64,000 nucleotides of DNA, taken from the NCBI RefSeq assembly GCF_039522585.1, contig NZ_BAAADR010000004.1; one strand, 5' to 3'. This DNA is from Bisbaumannia salifodinae. Lineage in GTDB: Bacteria; Pseudomonadota; Gammaproteobacteria; Pseudomonadales; Halomonadaceae. The notes beneath the pieces were generated by a model, which worked only from the letters and a program-made list of their open reading frames with translations, did no database searches and was not told the origin of the DNA. The position numbers and the translations under genes were made by a program. Shown here piece after piece: positions 42,795-51,727 of this stretch (position 1 is the stretch's first letter; every line of letters starts with the position of its first letter).

Positions 42795-44230
42795 CCGAGC
42801 GTCAGGACCCATCCGCCGAACAGCAGGGCTTCGAGGCCATCGGGCGCTTGTCCCGGCGGGGCGGCAGGCCGATGCGCCCGCTGATCGATCGCCTCTTCGC
42901 CCGGGGCGTCTCCTCCCTGAATCTTAATCGCGACTGGGCCAGTGATGCCGACTGGGCGCGCCTGCAGCAGGAGCCGATGCGCGCCCGGGGGCTCCTCTAC
43001 GCGGTCTTCCTGTCGCTGATCCTGCTCGGCGCCTGGGCCTATTTCGCCCAGCTCGACGAGGTGGCCCGGGGCGCCGGCCGGGTGATTCCCTCCTCGCAGC
43101 TGCAGAAGGTGCAGTCCTTCGACGGAGGCGTGGTGCAGGAGATCCTGGTGCGCGAGGGCGAACGGGTCGAGGAGGGGCAACTGCTGATGCGCATCGACCC
43201 CACTCGTTTCGTCGCCAATTTCCGCGAGAATCGCGCCCAGGCGCTCGCCCTGCAGGCGCGTATCGCCCGACTTCAGGCCCTGGTCAGTGGCGGTGCCTTT
43301 ATGCCGGGAGCGGAGCTGCTGGCCGAGGCGCCGAGTCTCGTCGATCGCGAGCGGGAGCTCTATGAGAGTCGCCGGGAGGAGCTGCGCGAGGCCCAGGGGA
43401 TCGCTCGCGAGCGCCTCGAGCAGCGCCGGGAAGAGCTGAATGAAGCCCAGTCGCGGTTGGATACGGCGAATCGAGAACTCGGTATGGCCAGCCGTGAGCT
43501 GAACCTGACCCGTCCGCTGCTGGAGGCGGGGGCCGTCTCCGAGGTGGAGGTACTGCGCCTCGAGCGGGAGGTCTCCCGGGTCAGCGGCGAGCGCAACCAG
43601 GCCCGCTCCCAGGTGGCCAGGCTGGAGGCGGCGGTGGAGGAGGCCGAGGCGCAGCTGCGCGAGGTAGCGCTGGAGAAGCGCGGCGAGTGGCGGGATCGAC
43701 TGGCCTCCGCCAGTGGCGAACTCTCGGCCCTGGATGAGTCGAGCACCGGCCTGCAGGACCGGGTGCGCCTGGCGGAGATTCGCTCCCCGGTGAATGGCGT
43801 CGTGCAGCGGCTGCATATCAATACCCTGGGGGGCGTGGCCCAGCCCGGCCAGGACGTGGTGGAGATCGTCCCCGAGGACGAGCTGTTGCTGGTGGAGGCA
43901 CGGATCGCGCCCCAGGATATCGCCTTCCTGCGCCCGGGCCAGCCGGCCACCATCAAGCTGACGGCCTACGATTTCGCCATCTATGGCGGCCTCGAGGCGG
44001 AGCTCGAGCATATCAGTGCCGACACCATCACCGACGATAACGACAACACCTTCTACCTGGTGCGGGTGCGTGCCCTGGAGGAGAGCCTGGCCGGCTTCGG
44101 CCGCCGCGACCTGGCGATCATTCCCGGCATGACCGCCCAGGTGGATGTGATCACCGGCAAGCGCAGCGTGCTGGAATACCTGCTAAAACCCATCTTGCGT
44201 GGCGCTGGCAACGCCCTATCCGAAAGGTAA
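42791..44230 (+). CDS. lapC: HlyD-family T1SS membrane-fusion protein, LapC-like
   Basis: 479 aa periplasmic adaptor. One inner-membrane helix (GLLYAVFLSLILLGAWAYFAQ, about 62-82), lipoyl half-motifs (GAGRVIPSSQLQKVQSFDGGVV; later GVVQRLHINTLGGVAQPGQDVVEIVP), a long coiled coil (about 190-310) and a C-terminal beta domain. It bridges the LapB-like exporter and the TolC-OmpA protein. Confidence 0.92.
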   Translation: MTERQDPSAEQQGFEAIGRLSRRGGRPMRPLIDRLFARGVSSLNLNRDWASDADWARLQQEPMRARGLLYAVFLSLILLGAWAYFAQLDEVARGAGRVIPSSQLQKVQSFDGGVVQEILVREGERVEEGQLLMRIDPTRFVANFRENRAQALALQARIARLQALVSGGAFMPGAELLAEAPSLVDRERELYESRREELREAQGIARERLEQRREELNEAQSRLDTANRELGMASRELNLTRPLLEAGAVSEVEVLRLEREVSRVSGERNQARSQVARLEAAVEEAEAQLREVALEKRGEWRDRLASASGELSALDESSTGLQDRVRLAEIRSPVNGVVQRLHINTLGGVAQPGQDVVEIVPEDELLLVEARIAPQDIAFLRPGQPATIKLTAYDFAIYGGLEAELEHISADTITDDNDNTFYLVRVRALEESLAGFGRRDLAIIPGMTAQVDVITGKRSVLEYLLKPILRGAGNALSER

Positions 44231-44234
44231 GCAC

Positions 44235-44849
44235 ATGGAAAAGACGCTTTTCGTGGTTCGTGGGGAAGAGACGCTACCGCGCTGGCAGGCCGCCTTCCCG
44301 GAAGGCGAGCGCTGCACGGCGGAGCAAGCCCAATCGTGCGTCCAGCGTGGGTGCCTCGTCTGGGTGTCTGAGCGTGTCGAGGCCTGGCCGACGCTGGTGC
44401 GGCGGTGGAGCCAGCGGGGGGCGGTAATCGTGGTGCTCTCCTACCGGCCCCATCAGGCCCAGGGGCTCGAGGCCCTGGAGGCCGGTGCCAGGGGTTATGT
44501 GCATGCCCTGGCCAATATCGAGGTGCTGCGCCAGGTGGCTACCGTGGTCATCCACCAGGGGCTCTGGGTGGGTCCCGAGCTGCTCTCCCGGGTCGTCGGC
44601 TCCGGCTTTCGCGCCCTGGGCGGCGCGCCCTGGGCGAATCAGGAATGGCTCGAGCGGCTGACCGAGCGGGAGCACGCGGTGGCCCTGGCCGTGGCGGATG
44701 GGCAGAGCAACAAGGAAGTGGCCCGGCGTCTCGAGATCAGCGACCGCACCGTCAAGTCCCACCTCAGCGCCATCTTCCGCAAGCTCGAGGTGCGCGACCG
44801 CATGCAACTGGTGCTGCGCCTCTCCCAATCGGAGACCGTCGACTCCTGA
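44235..44849 (+). CDS. LuxR-family transcriptional regulator of the T1SS/adhesin operon
   Basis: 204 aa. The N-terminal 120 residues resemble a receiver-like domain lacking an obvious phospho-acceptor Asp (GAVIVVLSYRPHQAQGLEALEAGARGYVHA), followed by a LuxR HTH (LTEREHAVALAVADGQSNKEVARRLEISDRTVKSHLSAIFRKLEV, about 143-190). It starts four bases after the LapC-like gene, so it is in the same operon, and a strong hairpin follows. It could control adhesin expression; the signal is unknown. Confidence 0.88.
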   Translation: MEKTLFVVRGEETLPRWQAAFPEGERCTAEQAQSCVQRGCLVWVSERVEAWPTLVRRWSQRGAVIVVLSYRPHQAQGLEALEAGARGYVHALANIEVLRQVATVVIHQGLWVGPELLSRVVGSGFRALGGAPWANQEWLERLTEREHAVALAVADGQSNKEVARRLEISDRTVKSHLSAIFRKLEVRDRMQLVLRLSQSETVDS

Positions 44850-44857
44850 CGGCCCCT

Positions 44858-44896
44858 CTATCGTAGCGATGGCTATCTAGGCCATCGGTACGATAG
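44858..44896 (+). terminator. Long hairpin terminator after the LuxR regulator
   Basis: CTATCGTAGCGATGGC (44858-44873) pairs with GCCATCGGTACGATAG (44881-44896) with one mismatch, a 16-bp stem with a 7-nt loop, followed by GTTTCCCCC. It separates the T1SS operon from the adhesin gene. A second hairpin (ATCCTTTAT with ATAAAAGGAT, 44921-44944) lies in the adhesin leader. Confidence 0.7.
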
Positions 44897-44994
44897 GTTT
44901 CCCCCTCCGCTTTGCATAGCATCCTTTATCAGTAATAAAAGGATCGTTTCGCTTTGTCAGGAACGGTCAAGGCTTACGCAAAGGGAAATTCGTT

Positions 44995-47802
44995 ATGGCA
45001 ATGCCTACCATTCTGTCGATCACCGGTCAGGCCTGGGCGCGGGATGCCGATGGCAACCTGAGGGAGCTGAGCGTCGGCGACACCCTGCGAGACGGCGAGG
45101 TGCTGGTCACCTCCGATAACGGCAGCGTGCAACTCGACTTCAACGACGGCCTGGCCCCCCTGGATATCGGTGGTGGCCAGGAAATTGCCATGACCCCCGA
45201 GGTGGATGCCGAGACCCCGCCGGATGTGGAGGCCAGTAGCGTCCAGGACGCCGATCTGGACGCCCTGCTCGCCGCCCTGGACGAAGGCGAAGGGGACCTG
45301 CTCGAGCTGCTGGATGCCACCGCCGCGGGTGGCGGTGGTGGCGGCGGCGCCGAGGCTGGGCACAGCTTCGTGCGCCTGGCGCGGGTGGCCGAGGATACCC
45401 CGGAAGCCGAGCTGGCCTTCGATACGGCCCTGGCCGATGACGAGACTGTGGAATTCACCACTGCCGAAGCCGCGGTTCTGGATGAGGAAGCTCCCGAGCC
45501 GGAGCCGGAACCCGAGCCGGAGCCGGAGCCCGAACCCGAGCCCGAGCCGGAGCCTGAGCCCGAACCCGAGCCGGAGCCCGAACCGGAGCCCGAACCCGAG
45601 CCCGAACCGGAGCCCGAACCGGAACCCGAGCCCGAGCCCGAACCCGAGCCCGAACCCGAGCCGGAACCCGAGCCCGAGCCCGAGCCCGAGCCGGAGCCGG
45701 AGCCGGAGCCGGAACCCGAACCCGAGCCGGAGCCCGAACCCGAACCCGAACCCGAACCCGAGCCGGAACCCGAGCCGGAGCCCGAGCCCGAACCCGAGCC
45801 CGAACCCGAGCCGGAGCCCGAACCGGAGCCCGAGCCGGAACCCGAGCCGGAGCCGGAGCCGGAGCCCGAGCCCGATACACAGTCACCGAGTGTCGCTGTG
45901 GCGCTACAAGGTGCCGGTGAGGATGGCGTCTATAACCAGGAGGAGATCGGCGAGGACGGCACCGTCACCGCCAAGGTTACCCTGGAGGCAGGTACCCAGG
46001 TGGGCGATATCCTGGTGGTCAGCGATGGTAACGGTAGCGGGGTGTTCAGCGGCGAAGTCTCCCAGGCGATGCTCGATGACGGCTTGAGTGTCGAGGTGGC
46101 GGTGAGCGCGGACGACACCCGGGTCGGCGTCAGTGCCACGGTGACCGATGCCGCCGGCAATAGTGACAGCGCCGATGACAGCAAGGGCATCGACACCGAC
46201 GCCAGCGCCACCATCGGCATCGACACCATCGCCGGTGACGACGTGATCAACGGCGAGGAAGCCGAAGGCGACATCACCATCACCGGCAGCGTGGGCGGCG
46301 ACGCCGGCGAAGGCGACAGCGTCACCCTGAGCGTGGGCGGCAACCAGTACACCGGTGAAGTGGACGAAGACGGCAACTACGCCATCGAGGTGCCGGGCAG
46401 CGTGCTGGCCGACCACGACAGCATCAGCGCCGAGGTCAGCGGCGAGGATGCGGCCGGCAACCCCTATGGCGCCGAGGCCGAGCGCGACTACGATGTGGAT
46501 GCCTCCGCGCCCACCGTCGATGTGGCCCTGGGCAATGAGCAGGCAACGCTGGTCGAAGGTGAAACGACGTCGATCGCTATCGACTTCAGCGAGTTGGCTT
46601 ATGACGTGAGCGAGGGTGGGCCGCTGACCGCCGAGCAGGTGGGCGACTTGCTGGAGCTGGATGGCCTGGAACTGGTGGGGGAGCTAGTTCAGGATGCCGC
46701 CGACCCGACGCTTTGGACCGGTACCGTGGTCGCCACCGGCGAGCCCGGGGAAGACGCCACTGCCAGCATCGCCGGCGCCAGCTATGCCGATGCCGGGGGC
46801 AACCTCGGTAGTGGTGATAGCGACGACTTGCTGGTAGCCACTTCCGATAACTTCGAGCCACCGACTATCGACGCTATCATCGCCGGGGTCGCCGCCCATA
46901 CCAGCGGTAATGGTGGTGGTAATGGAAATACCGGCACCTACGCCAATAATGGCCAAGGAGGTCGCCTGAAAGGTGATGCCATGGCGGGTAGTGGTTCCAC
47001 CGTCGGTGTGCCGAAGGACTCGGATGGCTACTATGGCGTCGATCATAACGGTAACGGAAAGAAAGATAATCCCGATATGATCGATGGTAACGAGGCGCTA
47101 CTGATTCAGACGGCACAGCCCCTGGAAAGCATGACCTTTGCGATCAAGGGGGATCTGAGCGGGGCGACCTACTCGCTCTTCGATAGCGACGGTAATCGTA
47201 TCGGCGACCCGGCAGAGATTGTGGTCACGGATGGCCGTGTGGAGATCACCAGTGACGAGGCCTTTAGTTATATCGCTTTCGATGGTAATTCCAGCGGTGA
47301 CTCGGAATTCTCCGTCAAGCCTACTGGCTATGTGATCGAGTCAGGTGAGCAGTTCATTCAAGGTGCGAATAGTGATGACACTCTGACTGGTGATGATGGC
47401 GACGATATCCTGATCGGCGGTGGCGGGGACGATATCCTGATCGGTGGTGAGGGAGACGATGTCTTCCAATGGCAACTGGGCGATGAGGGGGAGAGCGATG
47501 CTCCCGCCGTCGACGTGGTCAGGGACTTCGCCGATGATGACGATGTACTCGATGTTGCCGACTTGCTCCAGGATGAAGAGTCAACAGTGGATCTCGGTAG
47601 CTATGTCGTGGCCGAAGAGGATGGCGCGGATACCGTGCTTTATCTGAACTCCCAGGGCAGCCTGGGGGGCGACAAGGAGAATGCCGATCAGGTGATTCGC
47701 CTGGAAGGAAAAGCCTTCAGTGACTTCGGGGCAACGCCGGGAGATGGCGAGGACCTGATTGCCAAGATGATCGCCAGTGGCCAATTAAATATCGATCAAT
47801 GA
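44995..47802 (+). CDS. LapA-like T1SS adhesin with LapG-cleavable retention module and Pro-Glu repeat
   Basis: 935 aa. N-terminal retention module (ITGQAWARDADGNLRELSVG) with a LapG-type site TAAGG at T109-A110-A111-G112, then 126 residues of Pro-Glu (167-292), two or three Big-like immunoglobulin domains (DTQSPSVAVALQ from 294, then SATIGIDTIAGDDVINGEE, then SAPTVDVALGN), a distinct domain at about 620-780, RTX nonapeptides (DDTLTGDDGDDILIGGGG) near 792-815 and a C-terminal T1SS signal region. The order matches LapA, but LapA proteins are usually several thousand residues long. Surface tether released by LapG. Confidence 0.9.
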   Translation: MAMPTILSITGQAWARDADGNLRELSVGDTLRDGEVLVTSDNGSVQLDFNDGLAPLDIGGGQEIAMTPEVDAETPPDVEASSVQDADLDALLAALDEGEGDLLELLDATAAGGGGGGGAEAGHSFVRLARVAEDTPEAELAFDTALADDETVEFTTAEAAVLDEEAPEPEPEPEPEPEPEPEPEPEPEPEPEPEPEPEPEPEPEPEPEPEPEPEPEPEPEPEPEPEPEPEPEPEPEPEPEPEPEPEPEPEPEPEPEPEPEPEPEPEPEPEPEPEPEPEPEPEPEPEPEPEPEPDTQSPSVAVALQGAGEDGVYNQEEIGEDGTVTAKVTLEAGTQVGDILVVSDGNGSGVFSGEVSQAMLDDGLSVEVAVSADDTRVGVSATVTDAAGNSDSADDSKGIDTDASATIGIDTIAGDDVINGEEAEGDITITGSVGGDAGEGDSVTLSVGGNQYTGEVDEDGNYAIEVPGSVLADHDSISAEVSGEDAAGNPYGAEAERDYDVDASAPTVDVALGNEQATLVEGETTSIAIDFSELAYDVSEGGPLTAEQVGDLLELDGLELVGELVQDAADPTLWTGTVVATGEPGEDATASIAGASYADAGGNLGSGDSDDLLVATSDNFEPPTIDAIIAGVAAHTSGNGGGNGNTGTYANNGQGGRLKGDAMAGSGSTVGVPKDSDGYYGVDHNGNGKKDNPDMIDGNEALLIQTAQPLESMTFAIKGDLSGATYSLFDSDGNRIGDPAEIVVTDGRVEITSDEAFSYIAFDGNSSGDSEFSVKPTGYVIESGEQFIQGANSDDTLTGDDGDDILIGGGGDDILIGGEGDDVFQWQLGDEGESDAPAVDVVRDFADDDDVLDVADLLQDEESTVDLGSYVVAEEDGADTVLYLNSQGSLGGDKENADQVIRLEGKAFSDFGATPGDGEDLIAKMIASGQLNIDQ
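45493..45870 (+). repeat. Hexanucleotide repeat encoding 63 Pro-Glu units
   Basis: 378 bases of CC(C/G)GA(G/A)-type hexamers, 63 in-frame units without interruption at the protein level and with scattered synonymous third-base changes. Copy-number change would alter the stalk in two-residue steps without breaking the frame. The antisense reading frames are long only because of this repeat. Confidence 0.97.
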
Positions 47803-47833
47803 TATACTCGATATTGCCTATTACCTAAGGTTT

Positions 47834-47861
47834 CCGCCCGGTTATGCCGGGCGGTTTTTTT
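47834..47861 (+). terminator. Rho-independent terminator after the LapA-like gene
   Basis: CCGCCCGG-TTATG-CCGGGCGG followed by TTTTTTT. The U-tract ends only 14 bases before the ATG of the next gene, so transcription of that gene needs readthrough or antitermination. Confidence 0.92.
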
Positions 47862-47875
47862 ATGGAGTGAAAGCC

Positions 47876-48196
47876 ATGTACGTCAAACGTGATGAAGATG
47901 GTGCCATTATCAAGGTCAGTAAGGTCCAGGACGAGGAGTGTCAGGAGCTTGTGGCTAGTGGCGACATGGCGTTAAGTGAGTTTCTTGGCGTCGCTGGTGA
48001 GCACGATGAACTGACGCGTTCGGATCTCGACTTCGTGCGCGTACTGGAAGACGTGATTCACCTGTTGATGGACAAGGGGGTGATTCGCTTTACCGACTTG
48101 CCGGATGCGGCTCGTGACAAGCTGGTCACGCGCCAGAGTCTGCGGCGGCGCATCAATGATATCGGGTTGATGGGGGAGGAGGATGATGTGATCTGA
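47876..48196 (+). CDS. Conserved hypothetical protein (often labelled tryptophan-synthase-beta-like)
   Basis: 106 aa acidic soluble protein. It starts MYVKRDEDGAIIKVSK; the core SDLDFVRVLEDVIHLLMDKGVIRFTDLPDAARDKL matches a small family I recall from Pseudomonas databases under a misleading tryptophan-synthase name; it has no PLP or TrpB motif. ATG 47876 follows GGAG with eight-base spacing. It is placed immediately after the adhesin terminator, and its function is unknown. Confidence 0.75.
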   Translation: MYVKRDEDGAIIKVSKVQDEECQELVASGDMALSEFLGVAGEHDELTRSDLDFVRVLEDVIHLLMDKGVIRFTDLPDAARDKLVTRQSLRRRINDIGLMGEEDDVI

Positions 48197-48273
48197 CATC
48201 CTCCTCCATGCGGCTGGAGTAGTGGCATATCGGATGTGCTCGCTGATGCTCGCGTATCCGACTTGCGGCTTGG

Positions 48274-50181
48274 TTAGTCGGCCAGGCGTACGCCGGGACC
48301 GGTAGCTCCATCCAGGCCAAGGTCGATGGCCGTTTGCCACTCGGCGTCGCTGGCGACACCCTCGGCGATCGCCAGGATGCCCAGGGAGTGGCAAAGCGTC
48401 GCCATGCCGCGCAGGATGGTCTGTCGTTGCGGGCTCGCCTCGATGCCCTGAATCAGGCTGCGGTCGAACTTCAGGTAGGAGAGGCCGCTGTCCTGCAGGT
48501 CGCCGAGGCGGGTAAATTCGCTGCCCACATGCTCCAGGCCGATTCGGCAGCCCAGGGGATACAGCTCACGGCACAGATGGCGGAAGCGCTCCAGGTCGCG
48601 CAGGGCGGCGGATTCCGGTAGTTCAACCCACAGCAGTTTAGCTTCCTCGGGGTGCGCCTTGAGCAAGGCAGTAAGTTGGCTCAGGAAGCGCGCATCGCGA
48701 ATCGAGGCGGGCGAGAGGTTGATCCCCAGGGGGCCTTGCTCCCTGGTAATCGTAGCGATAGCTGCCTTGGTCACGGCCAGGTCGAGTAGGGTCGAGAGAT
48801 CCAGACGCGATACCCAGGGCATAAAGGTGCCCGCCGCTCGCCACTCTCCCTTTAGATAGAGACGCGAAGGGCTTTCCCGGTGCATAAGCCCCCCCTCGGC
48901 ATCGAGTACCGGGAAGTTGGCCAGGCGTGGGCCTTGGGCGATGGCCTGCTCCAGGGCGTGACGCCAGTCGGCACGGTTGGTGTAGAGCAGATCGCCGCGC
49001 GGCGTTTCCACCCATTGCTGGCCCAGGTCTCCCTGGGTTTCGGCGGCGGCCAGGGCGCCATCCAGGCCGGTCATCAGCTCGCCGATGGTGTCTTCCGGCG
49101 CATAGTGGCAGAGGGCCGATGGCAGTCCCAGCCTCATCGAGGCCTCGCCGAGTCGCAGGGCGTCCAGCTCGGCAGAGAGCGCCTCGGCCACCTGATCAGG
49201 ATCCTCGCTACCGGGGACCAGCAGGGCAAAATCGCCGCCATTCAGGCGGCCCACGACACCGCCTCCCTGGGCTAGGGCGATCCTGTGAAGGCCCTGACTC
49301 AGGCTCTTGAGCAGCTCATTGGTATGCGCCCGGCCCAGGGCCTGATTGACCTCGGTCAGTTGCGCCAGGCGTACCAGAGCCAGGCTGCCGTTGGCACGCT
49401 CATCGTCGCTTTCGAGATGAGTACTTAACTGGGTCATAAAGGCATCGCGGCTCAGGGCGCCGGTCGCTTCGTCCTGCTGCAGCCGGCGGCGCAGCCTGTC
49501 GAGCTTCTCACTCTCGGTATGCAGCATCTGGCCCACGGAGGCGGAGAGCCGGTTCATGGCCTGAACCACCTGGCGTAGCTCGCGTGTGCGGGGCTCGGGG
49601 CTGGTGGTGAAACGCCGTGCGCCGATATCTCGCGCCTGGGCGATCACGGCCTCCAGTGGGCGGCGAATGGTCCGCACGATCCACCCGGCGAGCAGCAGGC
49701 CGACCAGGGCGGCGAGGCCGAACCAGGCGATCAGTCGGGCGGCGCCTTGCCAGAGGGAGTGGTAGGCGAAGCTATGGTGGCTCTGCAGCGTCAGGGTGCC
49801 GTATTGCTGCCAGCCGTTCTGGATCACCGCCTGACTCGGTGGTACATCGAAACGTACCAGGTCGACGAACCAGTCGGGCACGCTAGCGATGCGGCCATCG
49901 GCCTCGCGCCGGGCGATCAGCTCGCCGTCGGGGGCGTGCAGCTCGATCAACTGATAATGGCCGGTATCGAACTGGGCGGCCATCAGCAGTTCGATAATGA
50001 CCGGGTCCTTGTCCAGTTGACTCATCGACAGCGCCAGGGCATTGACGTTGTCGCTATTCTTGACTCGAATCTCCTGCTCGGTGTAACTCCTGAGCGCCGT
50101 GAGCCCGACCGCCAGGCTGCCCCCCAGGGTCAGGATCAGGATGGCGATCACGGTAAACCAAAGTTGTTTTATCAATGACAT
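48274..50181 (-). CDS. lapD: LapD-like inner-membrane c-di-GMP receptor
   Basis: 635 aa. TM1 (about 7-29), periplasmic output domain with W124 in QNGWQQYG (the position of the LapG-contacting Trp of Pseudomonas LapD), TM2 (149-169), HAMP (about 170-222), degenerate GGDEF (NGGDF at 314-318) and a C-terminal EAL-fold domain whose catalytic EAL motif is absent (LYLKGEW). It should bind c-di-GMP without making or breaking it and sequester LapG. ATG 50181 was chosen: GGAG is upstream and MSLIKQL is the usual LapD start; GTG 50190 is in frame. Confidence 0.93.
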   Translation of the reverse strand: MSLIKQLWFTVIAILILTLGGSLAVGLTALRSYTEQEIRVKNSDNVNALALSMSQLDKDPVIIELLMAAQFDTGHYQLIELHAPDGELIARREADGRIASVPDWFVDLVRFDVPPSQAVIQNGWQQYGTLTLQSHHSFAYHSLWQGAARLIAWFGLAALVGLLLAGWIVRTIRRPLEAVIAQARDIGARRFTTSPEPRTRELRQVVQAMNRLSASVGQMLHTESEKLDRLRRRLQQDEATGALSRDAFMTQLSTHLESDDERANGSLALVRLAQLTEVNQALGRAHTNELLKSLSQGLHRIALAQGGGVVGRLNGGDFALLVPGSEDPDQVAEALSAELDALRLGEASMRLGLPSALCHYAPEDTIGELMTGLDGALAAAETQGDLGQQWVETPRGDLLYTNRADWRHALEQAIAQGPRLANFPVLDAEGGLMHRESPSRLYLKGEWRAAGTFMPWVSRLDLSTLLDLAVTKAAIATITREQGPLGINLSPASIRDARFLSQLTALLKAHPEEAKLLWVELPESAALRDLERFRHLCRELYPLGCRIGLEHVGSEFTRLGDLQDSGLSYLKFDRSLIQGIEASPQRQTILRGMATLCHSLGILAIAEGVASDAEWQTAIDLGLDGATGPGVRLAD

Positions 50182-50248
50182 GGTGGCCACTCCCTGGCGG
50201 GGCTCCGCGGTGAGTCAACGGCGGTTAGTGTCATGGTCGGGGGGGAAA

Positions 50249-50953
50249 TCATAGGAAACCCTGCTCCTGCATTCGGGTAAGCACGCTGCTCCAGCGCGAC
50301 AGCCGCTGTACCGGGTTGGCGCGGGATTGGGTCGAGCCGCCGGCCCACAGGCCGTCGCTATTGAAGCTAAAAATGGGGTCCAGGTCGACTCGCTGGGAGG
50401 CGGGGGTAATCGATGGGACCAGGTTGTCGAGAATCAGTGGCTCACTGCTGGGGGTCTCGTAGTAGCCGAGTACCATATGGGCCTGGGTAATCTGGCTGCG
50501 CCCGATCCTCGCCCGCACATAGATCATGCGCAATTGCCGGGTCGGCACGCCGAGGCGCTTCAGGGTGATGTACTTGGCGATGGAGTAGTCTTCGCAGTCG
50601 CCCTGTGCCTTGCCCATGGTCTCCAGCGGCGTCGCCCAATAGTCCTCCTGGCCCCAGATATCGATATCGTCCAGCCAGCGAATGCGGCGATTGAAGAAGT
50701 CGTTGGTTTCGCGCAGCTGCGTCTGCAGCGGCTGGTTGGCCAGGCGCTCGAGCAGCGCGAACCACTCCTCCAGCATGGCGCTGCCCCGGCCGCCATAGCG
50801 GGTTCGCATCACCAGGCGTAGCTGGTCGGGGTTGAAATCCCCCTTGGCCTGTCCCGCCCAGCCTCCCACGAGAAACGTCGCCAGCAAGGCCAGTCCGCCG
50901 CCAAGAAAGCCGCGACGCGAACAGCGTGGCTGAGAGTGGGGCGCCGGGGGCAT
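50249..50953 (-). CDS. lapG: LapG-like periplasmic cysteine protease
   Basis: 234 aa, bacterial transglutaminase-like cysteine protease. Twin-arginine-like export signal (CSRRGFLGGGLALLATFLVGG), catalytic C120 (AQGDCEDYS), H159 (QAHMVLGYY) and D176 (LILDNL). A Trp-rich segment (IRWLDDIDIWGQEDYW) precedes the active site, as in LapG. It cuts LapA-type adhesins at TAAG when released by LapD. Upstream of lapD on the same strand with a 67-bp gap, so one operon. Confidence 0.93.
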   Translation of the reverse strand: MPPAPHSQPRCSRRGFLGGGLALLATFLVGGWAGQAKGDFNPDQLRLVMRTRYGGRGSAMLEEWFALLERLANQPLQTQLRETNDFFNRRIRWLDDIDIWGQEDYWATPLETMGKAQGDCEDYSIAKYITLKRLGVPTRQLRMIYVRARIGRSQITQAHMVLGYYETPSSEPLILDNLVPSITPASQRVDLDPIFSFNSDGLWAGGSTQSRANPVQRLSRWSSVLTRMQEQGFL

Positions 50954-51031
50954 AAGTGAAATCCCTTGCTGGGGGCGAGTCTCCGAGACGAGGCCTCTGA
51001 CCTCATCATATCGGCAGCGAATGAATCAGCT

Positions 51032-51727
51032 TTAGCCCGTGGTCCGAGCCAGGTAGGCCTCCAGCAGCGGCTCCAGGGCCGGCCAGACGTTATCGAGAAT
51101 GATCGGCTGGGCCTCGGCGGTGGGATGGATGCCATCGGATTGCATCAGGCCATCGTTCAGGGCCACCCCCTCGAGCAGGAAGGGCACCAGGGGCAGCGCA
51201 TAGTCATCGGCGAGGCGTCGGAAGACACCGGTAAAGGCGTCCCGGTAGGCCCGGCCATAGTTGGGGGGAATATCGATGCCCAGCAGCAGCACCTCGGCCT
51301 CCGCGGCCTGACTGGCCTCGATCATGCGCGCCAGGTTGGCCCGAAGTTGCCCGGGGGGCAGGCCACGCAGGCCGTCGTTGCCGCCCAGCTCCAGCAGAAC
51401 GATATCGGGGGCGTGCTGTCCCAGCAAATCGGGCAGACGAGCCGCGCCGCCGCCGCTGGTTTCGCCGCTGATGCTGGCATTGATCACCTCGGCGCGGCCG
51501 TCCAGGCGCTGCGCCAGTAGCGCCACCCAGCCTTGGCGGGCCTCGATGCCGTAGGCCGCGCTGAGGCTGTCGCCCAGCACCAGCAGGCGGGGCGGCGCGT
51601 CCGCGCCGGCCGTGCCCGCCAGCAGTAACAGCAGGCCCAGCGTCCACACCATCAGGTACCGCTGTACGCCGCCGGCATGGCAGACTGACCCCTGGCGTCG
51701 CCAATTGATAGGGAATTCCTCGATCAT
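51032..51727 (-). CDS. tesA: Arylesterase / thioesterase I, GDSL (SGNH) family
   Basis: 231 aa periplasmic esterase. Signal region LMVWTLGLLLLLAGTAGADA, GDSL Ser54 (LVLGDSLSAAYG), Gly/Asn blocks (SGETSGGG, LELGGNDGLRG) and SDGIHPTAEAQ with the Asp-His pair. ATG 51725-51727 has GAGGAG upstream and overlaps head-to-head with the ybbA start. A rearranged remnant of this locus lies at 37956-38382. Confidence 0.92.
   Translation of the reverse strand: MIEEFPINWRRQGSVCHAGGVQRYLMVWTLGLLLLLAGTAGADAPPRLLVLGDSLSAAYGIEARQGWVALLAQRLDGRAEVINASISGETSGGGAARLPDLLGQHAPDIVLLELGGNDGLRGLPPGQLRANLARMIEASQAAEAEVLLLGIDIPPNYGRAYRDAFTGVFRRLADDYALPLVPFLLEGVALNDGLMQSDGIHPTAEAQPIILDNVWPALEPLLEAYLARTTG

Noticed and set aside
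45493..45870. CRISPR-like array
   Set aside because: The repeat has a 6-bp unit without spacers and is in frame inside a coding gene.
45455..45886. Arg/Ala/Pro-rich open frames opposite the Pro-Glu repeat
   Set aside because: Produced entirely by the hexamer repeat; no ribosome site.
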